Of a stretch of DNA of 14,748 bases, positions 1 through 7,104 are shown in pieces (the first letter of the stretch is position 1; each line of letters begins with the position of its first letter). The notes beneath the pieces were generated by a model, which saw only the letters and a program-made list of their open reading frames with translations, was not told the DNA's origin and made no database searches. This DNA comes from Baffinella frigidus (lineage: Eukaryota; Cryptophyceae; Cryptomonadales; Baffinellaceae), in assembly GCA_026770585.1 (NCBI GenBank), contig MU646309.1:968230-982977 (forward strand), in the 5' to 3' direction. A program made the translations under genes and the position numbers.

Positions 1-160
1 GGATTCGGGGTTTGGGGTTTGGGGTTTGGGGTCTGTGGTCTGTGGTCTGTGGTCTGTGGTTTGGGGTTTGGGGTTTGGGGTTTGAGGTTTGGGGTTTGGG
101 GTTATGGGGTTTGGTGTTTGGGGTTTGGGGTTATGGGGTTTGGTGTTTGGGGTTGAGGGT
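1..160. repeat. Degenerate TTTGGGG / CCCCAAA tandem array
   Basis: A run of about 7-bp units (ggggttt) with interspersed gtctgtg and gttatgggg variants fills the left edge. It is a degenerate telomere-like minisatellite that abuts the end of the histone H2A-coding exon on the minus strand. The minus-strand frame of that exon stays open through the array, giving an Asn-Pro-Lys-Pro-rich translation. I read this as intron or 3' sequence rather than protein, because a possible GT donor lies at 165-164 right after the H2A fold. Confidence 0.85.
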
Positions 161-165
161 GATAC

Positions 166-788
166 GTGGTGCTCCAGGTACATAGCGTCGAGCTCCTCGT
201 CGCCTCCGATGGCCAGCATGATGTGGCGGGGCTCCACGGCGGTCTTGCCAAGAACTTTGCAGGCGTTGCCAGACAGCTCGGCGATTTCGGCCGTCAAGTA
301 CTCCAGCACGGCAGCAAGGAAGACCGCTGCCGAGCCCTCCACGACCAGGCCCGACATGAGCGTCGCGAACGCCCCAGTCTGCGCGGCCGGAAACGCCAGG
401 CCGGCGCTCTCTGACAGCGACGTGTCCCGCGGGATCAACTGGGAGTCGACAACCCCGGCTTTGCCCACGGCTTGCTTCCCCTCAGAGAACGCGTGCCTCG
501 CCAGCTGGCCGGTGAGGACCTGCCACACTGCCGTCTCCATCCGCTCAACGTTGATGCAGTCGCCGGTGGTCTTGGCCAGCCCCCCTCGAACCTCCTTCAG
601 CGCCTGTGCCTTTGCCTCTTGCGGGAAGGCGTCCCACTGAGCGAGGCCAGACAGGAGCGCCGGAGACGTGAGCTCGCTCTCGGATGCCCAACGCATGCTG
701 TCATTGGGCCCAACGAGGTACTGCTTGCAGCCCATGAGGGTCCGTTCGCCTCGGATGCGATCCACGATGACTCCACCTTGCGCAGCCT
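166..788 (-). other. Exon 3: chromo-shadow-like insert, H2B C-terminal half, histone H2A fold
   Basis: Residues 225-280 resemble a chromo or chromo-shadow domain: a DRIRGER.. strand, G239..QYLV, S250.RWASESEL, then P262..LL..L..W271.AFP, the last part like the C-terminal helix of HP1 shadow domains. Residues 288-333 match H2B loop2, alpha3 and alphaC (I298...ETAV, LARHAFSEG, AVGK). K329 aligns with the H2B lysine ubiquitinated by Bre1/RNF20. Residues 347-425 match H2A (AGLxFP, FLAAVLEYLTAEIAEL, KTxxxPRHIMLAI, DEEL). The frame is open throughout and extends past the H2A fold into the TTTGGGG array. No stop codon appears before the window edge. Confidence 0.78.
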
Positions 789-1728
789 CTGGGGAAGAGA
801 TGAGGGGAGCAGGGGTCAGCAGAGAGCAGCGCGTGGTGCATGGCTGGTGGCTTGCATTTTCTGTATTTTCGAGGAGCCGCGGTGCATGGCTGGTGGTTTG
901 CAAGAGAGAGAACCGGGCGGGGGGTTGGGGAGGAGCAATCCGCACCTGGTGGGTGGCTTGGCACGCCTCTGGCGGCTGCGACGAGCCGCGCCGCGGTGTC
1001 TGCTATCATGTCCTCCACAACCAGCTGCGAAGAAGGCATGATGTCCAAACCCCGGTGAACATGCTGAAGCACCATGTAGACGTAAGGCGCCCAGTCCAAA
1101 TCTGCGAAGGGGGGCGAGTGGTGAGCTTCGTCGAGGGTTGGTCGCCGACGATGGTCATGTTCGCGTACTCTCAGGCCCACGCACGCACTTGCCCCGGCAG
1201 CTGTGGGTCAGGGCTGTGGGGTTCACCGGGGAAAGGTAACTGAGCCGGCTCGACGCCATGCACGCACTCGTTCGTGATGGAGTGGCAGTGCGGGCACGGG
1301 ATTTTGAAGAAGTCGCAGGTGCCCATCGCATGCATCGGCATGTCCTGGCGAGCCACCCGCTCCTCACAGCCTTGGTTTGCGCACGAAATGGGCTCCATTG
1401 GGCAGGCAGATACAAGGTGATCAGCGAGATCCGCCACGGCGCCCTTCCACAGGCAACCCTCACCATGATTACAGCGCATCCGCAGCCTCCCGATCATGGC
1501 CTCAAACGGGCGGATGCGCTGGAGCTTGCCCTCGCGCGTGTCCTCCCGACAGGTTGGGCAGGCGGGGCTCTCGCCTTGCACTATCGACAGGTAGCACGCC
1601 TTACAGAGACAGTGCCCCTCCCAGCACCCGCTGGTGGGCTGATCCATGAGCATGAAGCACACTCCGCAGGTGCAGTCCCCCTCATTGTCCTGGCCCGCCT
1701 CAAGCCACTTCGGATCGACCCCGACCAT
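166..1728 (-). CDS. Predicted RING/TRAF-zinc-finger - histone H2B - H2A fusion protein (3 exons, 3' end uncertain)
   Basis: Predicted exons, minus strand: 1728-1227, 1101-946 and 788-about 166. Introns are 125 and 157 nt, both GT-AG and both phase 1, so the frame is continuous for 427 codons without a stop. Domain order: RING (residues 21-60), two TRAF-type fingers (86-109, 116-138), H2B alpha1-alpha2 (about 171-212), a chromo-shadow-like insert (about 225-280), H2B loop2-alpha3-alphaC (about 288-333), and H2A (about 347-425). The Met at 1728 is preferred: it opens a compact N-terminus just before the RING, while the frame upstream of it is AT-rich and featureless. The likely role is a chromatin protein with E3 ubiquitin-ligase potential, which is inference. 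The frame remains open to position 1, so the C-terminus or further exons may lie outside. Two adjacent genes (RING/TRAF, then histone doublet) is the main alternative. Each domain is clear; the joining is moderately supported. Confidence 0.68.
789..945 (-). other. Intron 2 of the histone-fusion gene with internal short repeats
   Basis: 157 nt, GT-AG, phase 1, with a pyrimidine-rich 3' end (ctcatctcttccccag). Two copies of a roughly 20-bp word (caagccaccagccatgcac and variant) lie inside it, and a related third copy spans the upstream exon-intron border near 960-944. The donor region therefore appears to have been tandemly duplicated. Confidence 0.6.
946..1101 (-). other. Exon 2: histone H2B alpha1-loop1-alpha2
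   Basis: Residues about 171-212 align with the H2B core. A WAPYVYMVLQHVH stretch matches the YAxYIYKVLxQVH of alpha1. Residues 187-211 then match alpha2 without gaps, keeping D202 and R206. The N-terminal tail of H2B is absent: the zinc-finger part runs directly into alpha1. The acceptor is ttcgcag at 1108-1102, preceded by a C-rich stretch. The donor is at 945-944. Beyond alpha2 the sequence departs from H2B, so the last residues of this exon (213-219) are a linker. Confidence 0.75.
1227..1728 (-). other. Exon 1: RING finger and TRAF-type zinc fingers
   Basis: The RING is of C3HC4 type. Its ligands are C21/C24, C35/H39, C42/C45 and C57/C60, counted from the Met at 1728. Two TRAF-type fingers follow with spacing C-x5-C-x11-H-x4-C (C86, C92, H104, C109) and C-x4-C-x11-H-x4-C (C116, C121, H133, C138). 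A third finger seems to start at C145/C148 and is not completed. RING plus TRAF-type fingers is the architecture of TRAF-like E3 ubiquitin ligases; no TRAF-C (MATH) domain follows. If the donor at 1226-1225 is not used, the frame runs on to a stop ending at 1171 and gives a free-standing RING/TRAF protein of about 185 residues. Confidence 0.85.
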
Positions 1729-1827
1729 CTTGGCTGGCCAAGCAGGCAAGCTAACGGGGTGTGTAGAACAAAATCTCCAAATAAATCGATAATTCCTCCT
1801 ATGGACGTGACCACTTTCTGGTACTAA

Positions 1828-1834
1828 TTTTATA
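1828..1834 (-). promoter_or_regulatory. Candidate TATA box for the histone-fusion gene
   Basis: TATAAAA on the minus strand lies exactly 100 bp upstream of the predicted Met at 1728, in an AT-rich stretch that contrasts with the GC-rich coding DNA. Motif and position only. Confidence 0.3.
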
Positions 1835-1842
1835 ATTGACAT

Positions 1843-2085
1843 GTAAATTTGCTCCAGTTACACCCCTTTTGCCAGTGAAAATGTCAACTTTTGAAAACAA
1901 ATCACTAATTTCAATACAATTTCGACAACTTTTCTATTTTCACGCGGCAGATCAAATCGCCGCATCGAAATTCGGAGTTTTAAACAATTTTAGTTTCTCC
2001 TACCGTAGGACATGCCTATGTCTATACGGGTTTAAAAGTCGTGACTTTTAAGATTGTTTTGACCAGTTTCGCGTGCCGCCGCGAA
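1843..2085. other. AT-rich intergenic stretch
   Basis: Low-GC sequence upstream of the minus-strand gene and before the tandem repeat. Its short open frames lack coding character. It probably contains the promoter of the gene to its left. I see no other feature. Confidence 0.5.
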
Positions 2086-2099
2086 TTCGCCAAGTTCAC

Positions 2100-2850
2100 C
2101 AAGACGCTCCGGTGACACACCCCTCGTGCCGCAGGGGACCTTGCACATGATGGTCTTCGAGCCCAGAGTCGTTCGCGCGCGGTCACGTGGTCGTCGCGGA
2201 GGGCGCGGAACAATGCGGCGGACCCATCGTCCGTCTTTCTTCCTTGTGCAGCCCGACCAGCTGTTTGGCGTTCAGAGACTGGTAGGGTGGCTGCAGGGTG
2301 CTGGTCAGAACGCTGTGCCTGCCAGAAGACGTGTTGGCGTCTTCAAGTGACGCATCTTGCCTGCATCGCTGATTTGCGTGAGAACTCCGGATCCCGCCAC
2401 GAAATTCAATGCGCTTACTAAGATGCTGTGTCAACAGGCCACATGTCGCAGGGGACCTCGCGCGCGATGGCCGTGAGCGCAGATGCGTTCAAACGCTGTC
2501 GTCAGGCCGGTGCAGAGGGGGTGGGACGATCTGTCGGCGCGCCCCATCTGTCCAAGGTGCAGCTTTGCTTCCACCCCTCATTCCTTTTCCTAGAGGCACA
2601 GTGTGTTGTTCAGGGCGCTGCGCCTGACGGGAGATGTCTTGGCGCCTTCCATATGATGCATCGTTCCTCTTGATTGCTGCTTTGCGCCTTTGCCTTTACA
2701 GAGGAAGTCCAGTGACACACCGCGGTGTCGCGCGGAAGGCGTCGGTGCAGATGATCAGAGGCACTGTTCGCTCTGTGAGATTGCCCCAGAAGTCCGTGGA
2801 ATCCCCGCTTGTTGGTGGCGAATCCCATTCGTTGCTTGTTCGTGGGCCGC
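2100..2850. repeat. Diverged tandem repeat, about 280-320 bp period, three units
   Basis: Units begin near 2109, 2427 and 2710 with related words (ccggtgacacacc / gtcgcagggg / cagtgacacaccg). Units 1 and 2 also share a downstream block: 2300-2355 (tcagaacgctgtgcctgcc...gacgcatc) resembles 2610-2660 (tcagggcgctgcgcctgac...gatgcatc). The third unit is shorter. Short plus-strand frames in units 1 and 2 start alike (MPQGT, MSQGT), but they diverge quickly and I do not call them genes. Confidence 0.45.
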
Positions 2851-2856
2851 CACTCG

Positions 2857-3008
2857 AAACCCTAAACCCTAAACCATAAATCCTAAACCCTAAACCCTAA
2901 ACCCTAAACCCTAAACCCTAAACCCTAAACCCTAAACCCTAAACCCTAAACCCTAAACTCTAAACCCTAAACCCTAAACCCTGAATCCTAAACCCCAAAC
3001 CCTAAACC
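2857..3008. repeat. Interstitial telomere-like array, (CCCTAAA)n
   Basis: About 21 head-to-tail 7-bp units of the plant/algal telomere type, with sporadic variants (ccataaa, cctgaat, ccccaaa) towards the ends. It is flanked on both sides by ordinary sequence, so it is interstitial and not a chromosome end. Confidence 0.97.
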
Positions 3009-3300
3009 AGAATCTGGCTGCAACGACGCCAATGGTTCCAACGTCAAAAATGGTTCCAATGACACCAATGGCTCCAACGACAGGAATGGCTTGTTTGACA
3101 AGTTGGTACCCTAAACCCTAAAGCCTAAAGCCTAAACCCCAAACCCCAAACTCTAGAATCTAGCTGCAATCACGCCAATGGTTCCAACGTCAAAAATGGC
3201 TCCAACGACGCAAATGGTTCCAACGTTAAAAATGGCTCCAATGACACCAATGGCTCCAACGACAGGAATGGCTCCAACGTCAATGGCTCCAACGACGGTG
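3009..3300. repeat. 15-bp minisatellite (aatggctccaacgac) in two blocks around a second CCCTAAA tract
   Basis: Blocks at about 3012-3103 and 3154-3297 consist of ~15-bp units alternating aatggytccaacg with tcaaa, acacc or acagg. Between them, 3109-3153 is a degenerate ccctaaa/cctaaag tract. Each block opens with a tct(g/a)gctgcaa(c/t)(g/c)acgccaatggttcc junction, so tract and minisatellite were duplicated together. Confidence 0.9.
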
Positions 3301-3640
3301 CACCAAGTTGATGTGTGGAAACAGGAGTTGCTGTGGTTAGAAAGTAGATTTTAGCGCAAAAAATATAGTGGTGTCAGTGTCGCAGTGCGACAACGCGTTG
3401 TGTGTAAATGAATTTATCGAACCCAAAGGGCCAGTAGTGATCGATTGTTTTACAACATTTTACTTTTTTGTGGTACCAAAATAAAACAATAAAAGTATCG
3501 TAAAGCAACTTTCGAAAGACCCCGGAGTTCCCCGAAATCGCGGATTCGCGCGTCGAAACTTCGGGAGGGGAACCGGCGGCCTCCTCTCGGGGCTGGGGAG
3601 CTGCCAGCCGGAAGGGGAGCCCGTCATCCAGGGAGCGGAG
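3301..3640. other. Intergenic stretch
   Basis: AT-rich from 3330 to 3510, then GC-rich. Several open frames cross it on both strands, but none shows a recognisable domain or consistent coding bias. Nothing else supported. Confidence 0.4.
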
Positions 3641-3663
3641 GGGATACAGGGAGGAGGAGTTCT

Positions 3664-4259
3664 GTGCGCGAATTCCGGATGAAGGAGGATGCAGAGTGCG
3701 GACTCCGGGCGGAGAGGCGCCGTGGTGGAGCTCGATACCATCATCTGCGCCCGTCGCCAGCTCTGCTCGCTGCGGTGGCCTGTTTCGTCCTCTCGACCTA
3801 CCGCTGCAGTGCCTCCGCGCCAGCCCCAACCAGAGCTTCCAAGAGAGAGCCACAACTGCCATTACCCACGTCGCCTACCCGCATACAGCGGCACGCCGTT
3901 CATTCGGTACATAAGCTCTCAGGAGGCGCACGCTCCATCAAGTTCGGCGACCCGATCCCGCTCCAAATCTCCCGAGACACCGCTCCGTCGATCCGCGAGC
4001 TCCCGCCTGACGCGTCCGTGGTGAAAGCGCTCAAAGGCCTCTTCGAAGAGCGCGCGGTTTGGAGCACGCTGGCTTTGAGGAATTCCTTGGAGGATACGGT
4101 ACGATCCGCTGCAACCACCACGCCCTCAAGCTCTACCAGAAATGTGCAGTCCGAATCTTCAGATCCCACACCCGAAGAACCCTCGTCCCTAGCGCAGAGC
4201 GTGAACCGAGCCCGACCTTTCTGTGGTCGTGCTATGCGGCCGGCCTGCAAACGAGCTAG
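3664..4259 (+). pseudogene. Broken fragment resembling TFIIIC subunit 5 (tau95/GTF3C5)
   Basis: One plus-strand frame (3664-4311) contains a segment around 3930-4090 with KFGDPIPLQ and then a LFEERAVWSTLALRNSL motif. This is like the conserved LFEERPxWSRxAL helix of the TFIIIC tau95 family (RNA polymerase III initiation factor, box A binding). The next family motif (GYDPR.NP...IYQ..DFRVR) appears only in a different frame at about 4095-4175, as GY...IRCN..ALKLYQKCAVRIF, with a further shift inside it. About 25 residues expected between the motifs are missing. Two frame changes plus this deletion argue for a decayed copy, although an unusual intron could explain part of it. Sequence upstream of 3930 is not recognisable. 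Confidence 0.45.
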
Positions 4260-4282
4260 CATCTCCAGAAACCACAACCGAA

Positions 4283-4372
4283 GCAACAATCCAAGGTGCT
4301 TCCCCCTGTGATGAACCAACGGTGCTTTCCCCTGCCATAAGCAAACGCTGCTTCCCCCCAGTGCAGCCTGCG
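4283..4372. repeat. Short tandem repeat, ~26-bp unit, three diverged copies
   Basis: Three consecutive versions of an aa(g/c)ggtgcttccccctg word followed by tgatgaacc or ccataagca, right after the tau95-like fragment. The third copy is the most diverged. Confidence 0.5.
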
Positions 4373-4669
4373 TGAAGAAGAGAATTTTATTGCATCTGAC
4401 GTCGGCCGATAAACTCACATCGTCCTTTGAGAAGCGGTGCGTTCCGCAGGGGGCGCAGAGAGATTGATAATTTATTGCCATACAACCAGCGTCAGCGCCG
4501 CACATGCTGCGCATTGTGCCACTACTGTACCCCGTGTCGGCCGCTCATTCGAGTATTTTCCGGATGGATTCTAACTTCACCTCCTACGCAGGGGGTGCAT
4601 ACGAGTCAGATCCTGGACGCGCTGCCGAGCCTGGCGTACAAATTCCGCGACGGCCCGTAATCCCCACCC
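4373..4669. other. Intergenic stretch with one exon-like segment
   Basis: No clear gene. At 4595-4657, after a tacgcag acceptor-like site, a short frame reads GVHTSQILDALPSLAYKFRDGP and then stops. It has coding-like composition but no family I recognise. It ends just before the first family A transposon and could be a remnant exon of the broken gene upstream. Confidence 0.2.
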
Positions 4670-4809
4670 TTATCCGGGGAAACCTATTTTTCTTTCATTT
4701 GATGGCAACGAAACTTGCTAAACGAATGCTTTAATGTTACTAATAAGAACGAGTTGTGTGGTAATTTTTGATGCCATCAAATGAAAGAACAATAGGTTTG
4801 CCCGGATAA
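4670..4809. mobile_element. MITE family A, copy 1 (TIR TTATCCGGG), 4-bp TSD
   Basis: 140-bp foldback element with terminal inverted repeats of about 40 bp starting TTATCCGGGG and ending CCCGGATAA, and no coding capacity. Direct duplications ACCC flank it at 4666-4669 and 4810-4813. A 4-bp TSD differs from those of Tc1/mariner, PIF/Harbinger and hAT, so the parent transposase family is open. Confidence 0.88.
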
Positions 4810-4813
4810 ACCC

Positions 4814-5071
4814 CCCGCACCACACCAGAGAGACGAGACGACTGTTTGCAAAGCAAACTGTTGCAGCGCGAGACGACTGTTTGTAAAGCAGCGAGATGAC
4901 ACCCATCCTCCGATCTCTGATGGTTCACTCAGGTGTAAGCTTACAACAGTTTTAGGGCGCGCCCCGGATATAGTCGCAACCCCCGCACCACACCAGAGAA
5001 AGGGAGAGAGATCACTGTTTGTAAAGCGAACTGTTACAGCGCGAGATGGCATTTTGTAAAGCAACTGTTGT
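4814..5071. repeat. Direct duplication, ~167-bp period, with internal actgtttgtaaagc repeats
   Basis: Blocks 4814-4891 and 4981-5071 both begin ccccgcaccacaccagaga. Both carry two or three copies of an actgtttg(c/t)aaagc(a/g) word joined by aactgttgcagcgcgaga. The spacer 4892-4980 is unrelated. Confidence 0.75.
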
Positions 5072-5151
5072 AGAGCATGCCCTCACTTGTTGGCCGGTGA
5101 TCCCCCACCCCCCACCCAAACACCAAGTCTAGCAATTTAGTCCCAGCACCA

Positions 5152-5300
5152 AATATATTTAATTTCGGGAATGTCCTTCTAAACGAAGATTTTCACCAAG
5201 ACCTTTCAGGGCTTGATATATTCGCACTTTTAGGGCTTTAAAATGTCTGGATTTGTACCAAGAATCGTATAGAAGGACAGTTCCCGAAATTAAATCTATT
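5152..5300. mobile_element. MITE family C, copy 1
   Basis: 149-bp foldback. The first ~35 bp (aatatatttaatttcggg...ccttctaaacga) are the reverse complement, with few mismatches, of the last ~35 bp. The core carries cttttagggctttaaaatg. No ORF. I see no convincing TSD. Confidence 0.8.
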
Positions 5301-5778
5301 CAGGTTTGCGAAGAAATCGCTCCGATGCCGCTGTTCGCTTCGGTTCTTCTTCTTCTCTTCTTCTGTATTACTCTCGATACAGGTCCTAAATCAGGCCCTT
5401 GAGCCTTGCGTTGAGTGATACAAAAGTCTATGAGCCTTAAGAAACGGGCCCGCCTCAGAGACAAGAGCTATAATGCTTCAGTTCTATCGCGTGTTGCTCG
5501 ACCCCCCCCCCCCCACTCTTGACAATTTGGATTAAATTTAACCGAATCAAATGCTACAACTCCAAAACAGCAACCTACGTTGGACCAGCACCCATCATCC
5601 ACTTTTGGCGTGTTTCGAAGGCACGAATCCAATAATTAACTTAAACATGGTTCCTCGTAGTGTCCCGAGTGGTAGGCTCTAAGGGCACCTAAGCATGCAC
5701 GGTTCTGAGGACTCCAAAGTAGATTCACTGAGGCCTCCAAAGCACACTCGACCAGCTTTCCCACCGCGCGTGACCTCA
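5301..5778. other. Non-coding stretch with CT-rich tract, poly-C and a dispersed repeat
   Basis: Contains a pyrimidine-rich tract (5338-5370), a poly-C run near 5502-5515, and a block at 5601-5672 (acttttggcgtgttt ... gtagtgtcccgagtgg). The block recurs in direct orientation at 14302-14373. No gene seen. Confidence 0.6.
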
Positions 5779-5916
5779 CCACACGGTGGGCTTCGATGGT
5801 TTCGGGACCCCTAGATTTAGCGGTAACGTGACCAAATTTGCCTCAGAGAATCTGTCAAGTTAACTGCCCACAGGGTAAGTTGACTTTTGATGGAAGGTCC
5901 GTAGTCCACTGTGTGG
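5779..5916. mobile_element. MITE family E, copy 1
   Basis: 138-bp element bounded by CCACACGGTG and CACTGTGTGG (10-bp inverted ends, one mismatch). A clearly related copy of the same length occurs in reverse orientation at 12856-12993, which fixes both ends. Unlike the other families, the interior is not a long hairpin. Confidence 0.75.
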
Positions 5917-5942
5917 CGCGTCGTCCCTGCTCCGACATAGCC

Positions 5943-6083
5943 CCACTAGCCCTTCGAGGTAGCTCAAGTAGTGCTCTGGGACATTTTCGATTTACCTTGG
6001 ATCGGGTTCAAAAGTGACCCCGCTCCAAGGTAAAATCGAAGACCTTCCAGTGCACTATTTGAGCCACTTGGAAGGGCTGGTGG
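5943..6083. mobile_element. MITE family B, copy 1
   Basis: 141-bp foldback. The left arm starts CCACTAGCCCTTCGAGGT and is matched by the inverted right arm ending AAGGGCTGGTGG. The arms also share atttaccttgg and gaccccgctccaagg. A second copy lies at 8480-8621. The flanking dinucleotide is CC on both sides. Confidence 0.85.
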
Positions 6084-6462
6084 CCTGTGGGGGGGTGCAT
6101 ACATGCCGGCCGTGTTGGTGTTAATTAACGCAGCCGCTAATCACACACGCAGCTTCTCCTCTTCTCTTCGTTATTGCTCTCAAGCCCAGAAACGCGTGAT
6201 CCTTAACCACAACCGCTGGTGTGATTGCAGGCGGGATCCAAAATCGCACCCGCTGGTGTAAATTGTAGAGCGACTTTACATAGTACGGTTTTCTGACCGC
6301 AGGCCACAAGCAAGCCCCTTTTGATGATAAAAATTCCACCTGCGCAGGTGGGCTTTGCTCTAGGTCCAACTCCCTGAACACTTACGTCAACGACGCCAGA
6401 TCTGGCGTGGATAAGGCGTCGGTGTCCCTCGAGCCCTCTGGCGTGGTAGATTCCGCTCTGTA
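6084..6462. other. Non-coding stretch with recurring cgcaggtgggctt words
   Basis: Degenerate copies of a gcaggcggg / gcaggtgggctttgctct(a/g)ggtcc word at about 6227 and 6344 recur further on near 6516, 6595 and 6953. They suggest an old tandem family. Minus-strand frames here look like shadows. No gene supported. Confidence 0.4.
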
Positions 6463-6611
6463 ACACTTGGGTTTTCGCGATTGTACGGGTTTTCAATGAA
6501 TTTCTTCATCTGGTGCGCAGGCGGGCTCCGTTGTGTAACACCAACCGGATTTCGCGACTTGATGGGTATCCAATAAGTTTCTTCTTGTGGTGTGCAGGTG
6601 GGCTTCGCTCT
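6463..6611. repeat. Tandem pair, ~75-bp unit
   Basis: Units 6463-6536 and 6537-6611 align along their length (aacacttggg..ttttcgcgatt / aacaccaacc..atttcgcgact, then atgaatttcttc / ataagtttcttc, then gcgcaggcggg / gtgcaggtggg). Confidence 0.65.
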
Positions 6612-6623
6612 GGGTCCGGCGCG

Positions 6624-6898
6624 GCTATGACCCCTGCAAGGTGACTTCCTCCTCCTGCACGTTATTTGTTTTTGATCTCATAGCCACCCTGGAGGGAACC
6701 CAGGGGCAAATCTTAAGTCAATCTCCCACAGATGCCACCCGATTCTGGTGGCATTTGTATGGGAGTTGGCTTAACAAACCACCGATCTGCCCAATAGTTG
6801 CCTCCAGGGTGGCTAGGGATTATTGTTTGGGTGGTTTATAGGACTATGACCCCTGCAAGGTGTCTTCCTGAATCTCATTTTTCTGATCGCATAGCTAG
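6624..6898. repeat. Segmental duplication flanking a MITE (ctatgacccctgcaaggtg)
   Basis: The left copy begins near 6625 and the right copy near 6843. Both read ctatgacccctgcaaggtg, then cttcct, then tttttgat/ctgatc and catag. The left copy is interrupted by the foldback at 6681-6815; the right copy continues directly as catagctagggatta. Confidence 0.75.
6681..6815. mobile_element. MITE family D
   Basis: 135-bp foldback that is an almost complete palindrome. TAGCCACCCTGGAGG at the left is matched by CCTCCAGGGTGGCTA at the right, with pairing continuing to the atgccacc/ggtggcat centre. The right half of the surrounding duplication shows the uninterrupted sequence. Confidence 0.85.
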
Positions 6899-6918
6899 GG
6901 ATTAGGGATTAGGGTTTC
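6894..6918. repeat. Short telomere-like tract (tagggat)n
   Basis: Three units ctagggatt, agggatt, agggttt close the right copy of the duplication. They are TTTAGGG-like. Confidence 0.6.
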
Positions 6919-7104
6919 GGCTATGAGATCTGGGAGGAGGAAGAACCCCTTGGCGGCTCTGGGTCCGGTGCGGATACAGGGATTAGGGCGCAGTCCTTTC
7001 CTGGTACATAAAACCTGAAAATAGTGACGTCTGGGTCGAAGGTTTCCCCAAAAATCCTGAACCATACCCAACCCTAAACCAGGACCCGGCGTCGTGCGCG
7101 CTGC

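Noticed and set aside
166-1180. Giant-virus origin (endogenous Marseillevirus-like histone doublet)
   Set aside because: The order H2B-H2A matches, but the predicted introns, RING/TRAF exon and absence of other viral genes give no support for viral DNA here. It remains possible as a distant ancestry.
89-1243. Plus-strand frames of 180-190 residues over 89-1243
   Set aside because: Shadows of the minus-strand histone exons, whose translation shows clear histone motifs in another frame.
1258-1827. Plus-strand frame opposite the RING/TRAF exon
   Set aside because: Antisense shadow; the Cys/His zinc-ligand spacing is only on the minus strand.
2857-3153. Chromosome end
   Set aside because: The CCCTAAA arrays are flanked by unrelated sequence on both sides and contain variants; interstitial.
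3009-3300. CRISPR array
   Set aside because: Units are contiguous 15-bp repeats with no unique spacers, in a eukaryotic context.
3374-3862. Minus-strand frames of 131 and 162 residues
   Set aside because: No motif, AT-rich C-terminal part, and overlap with the tau95-like region on the other strand.
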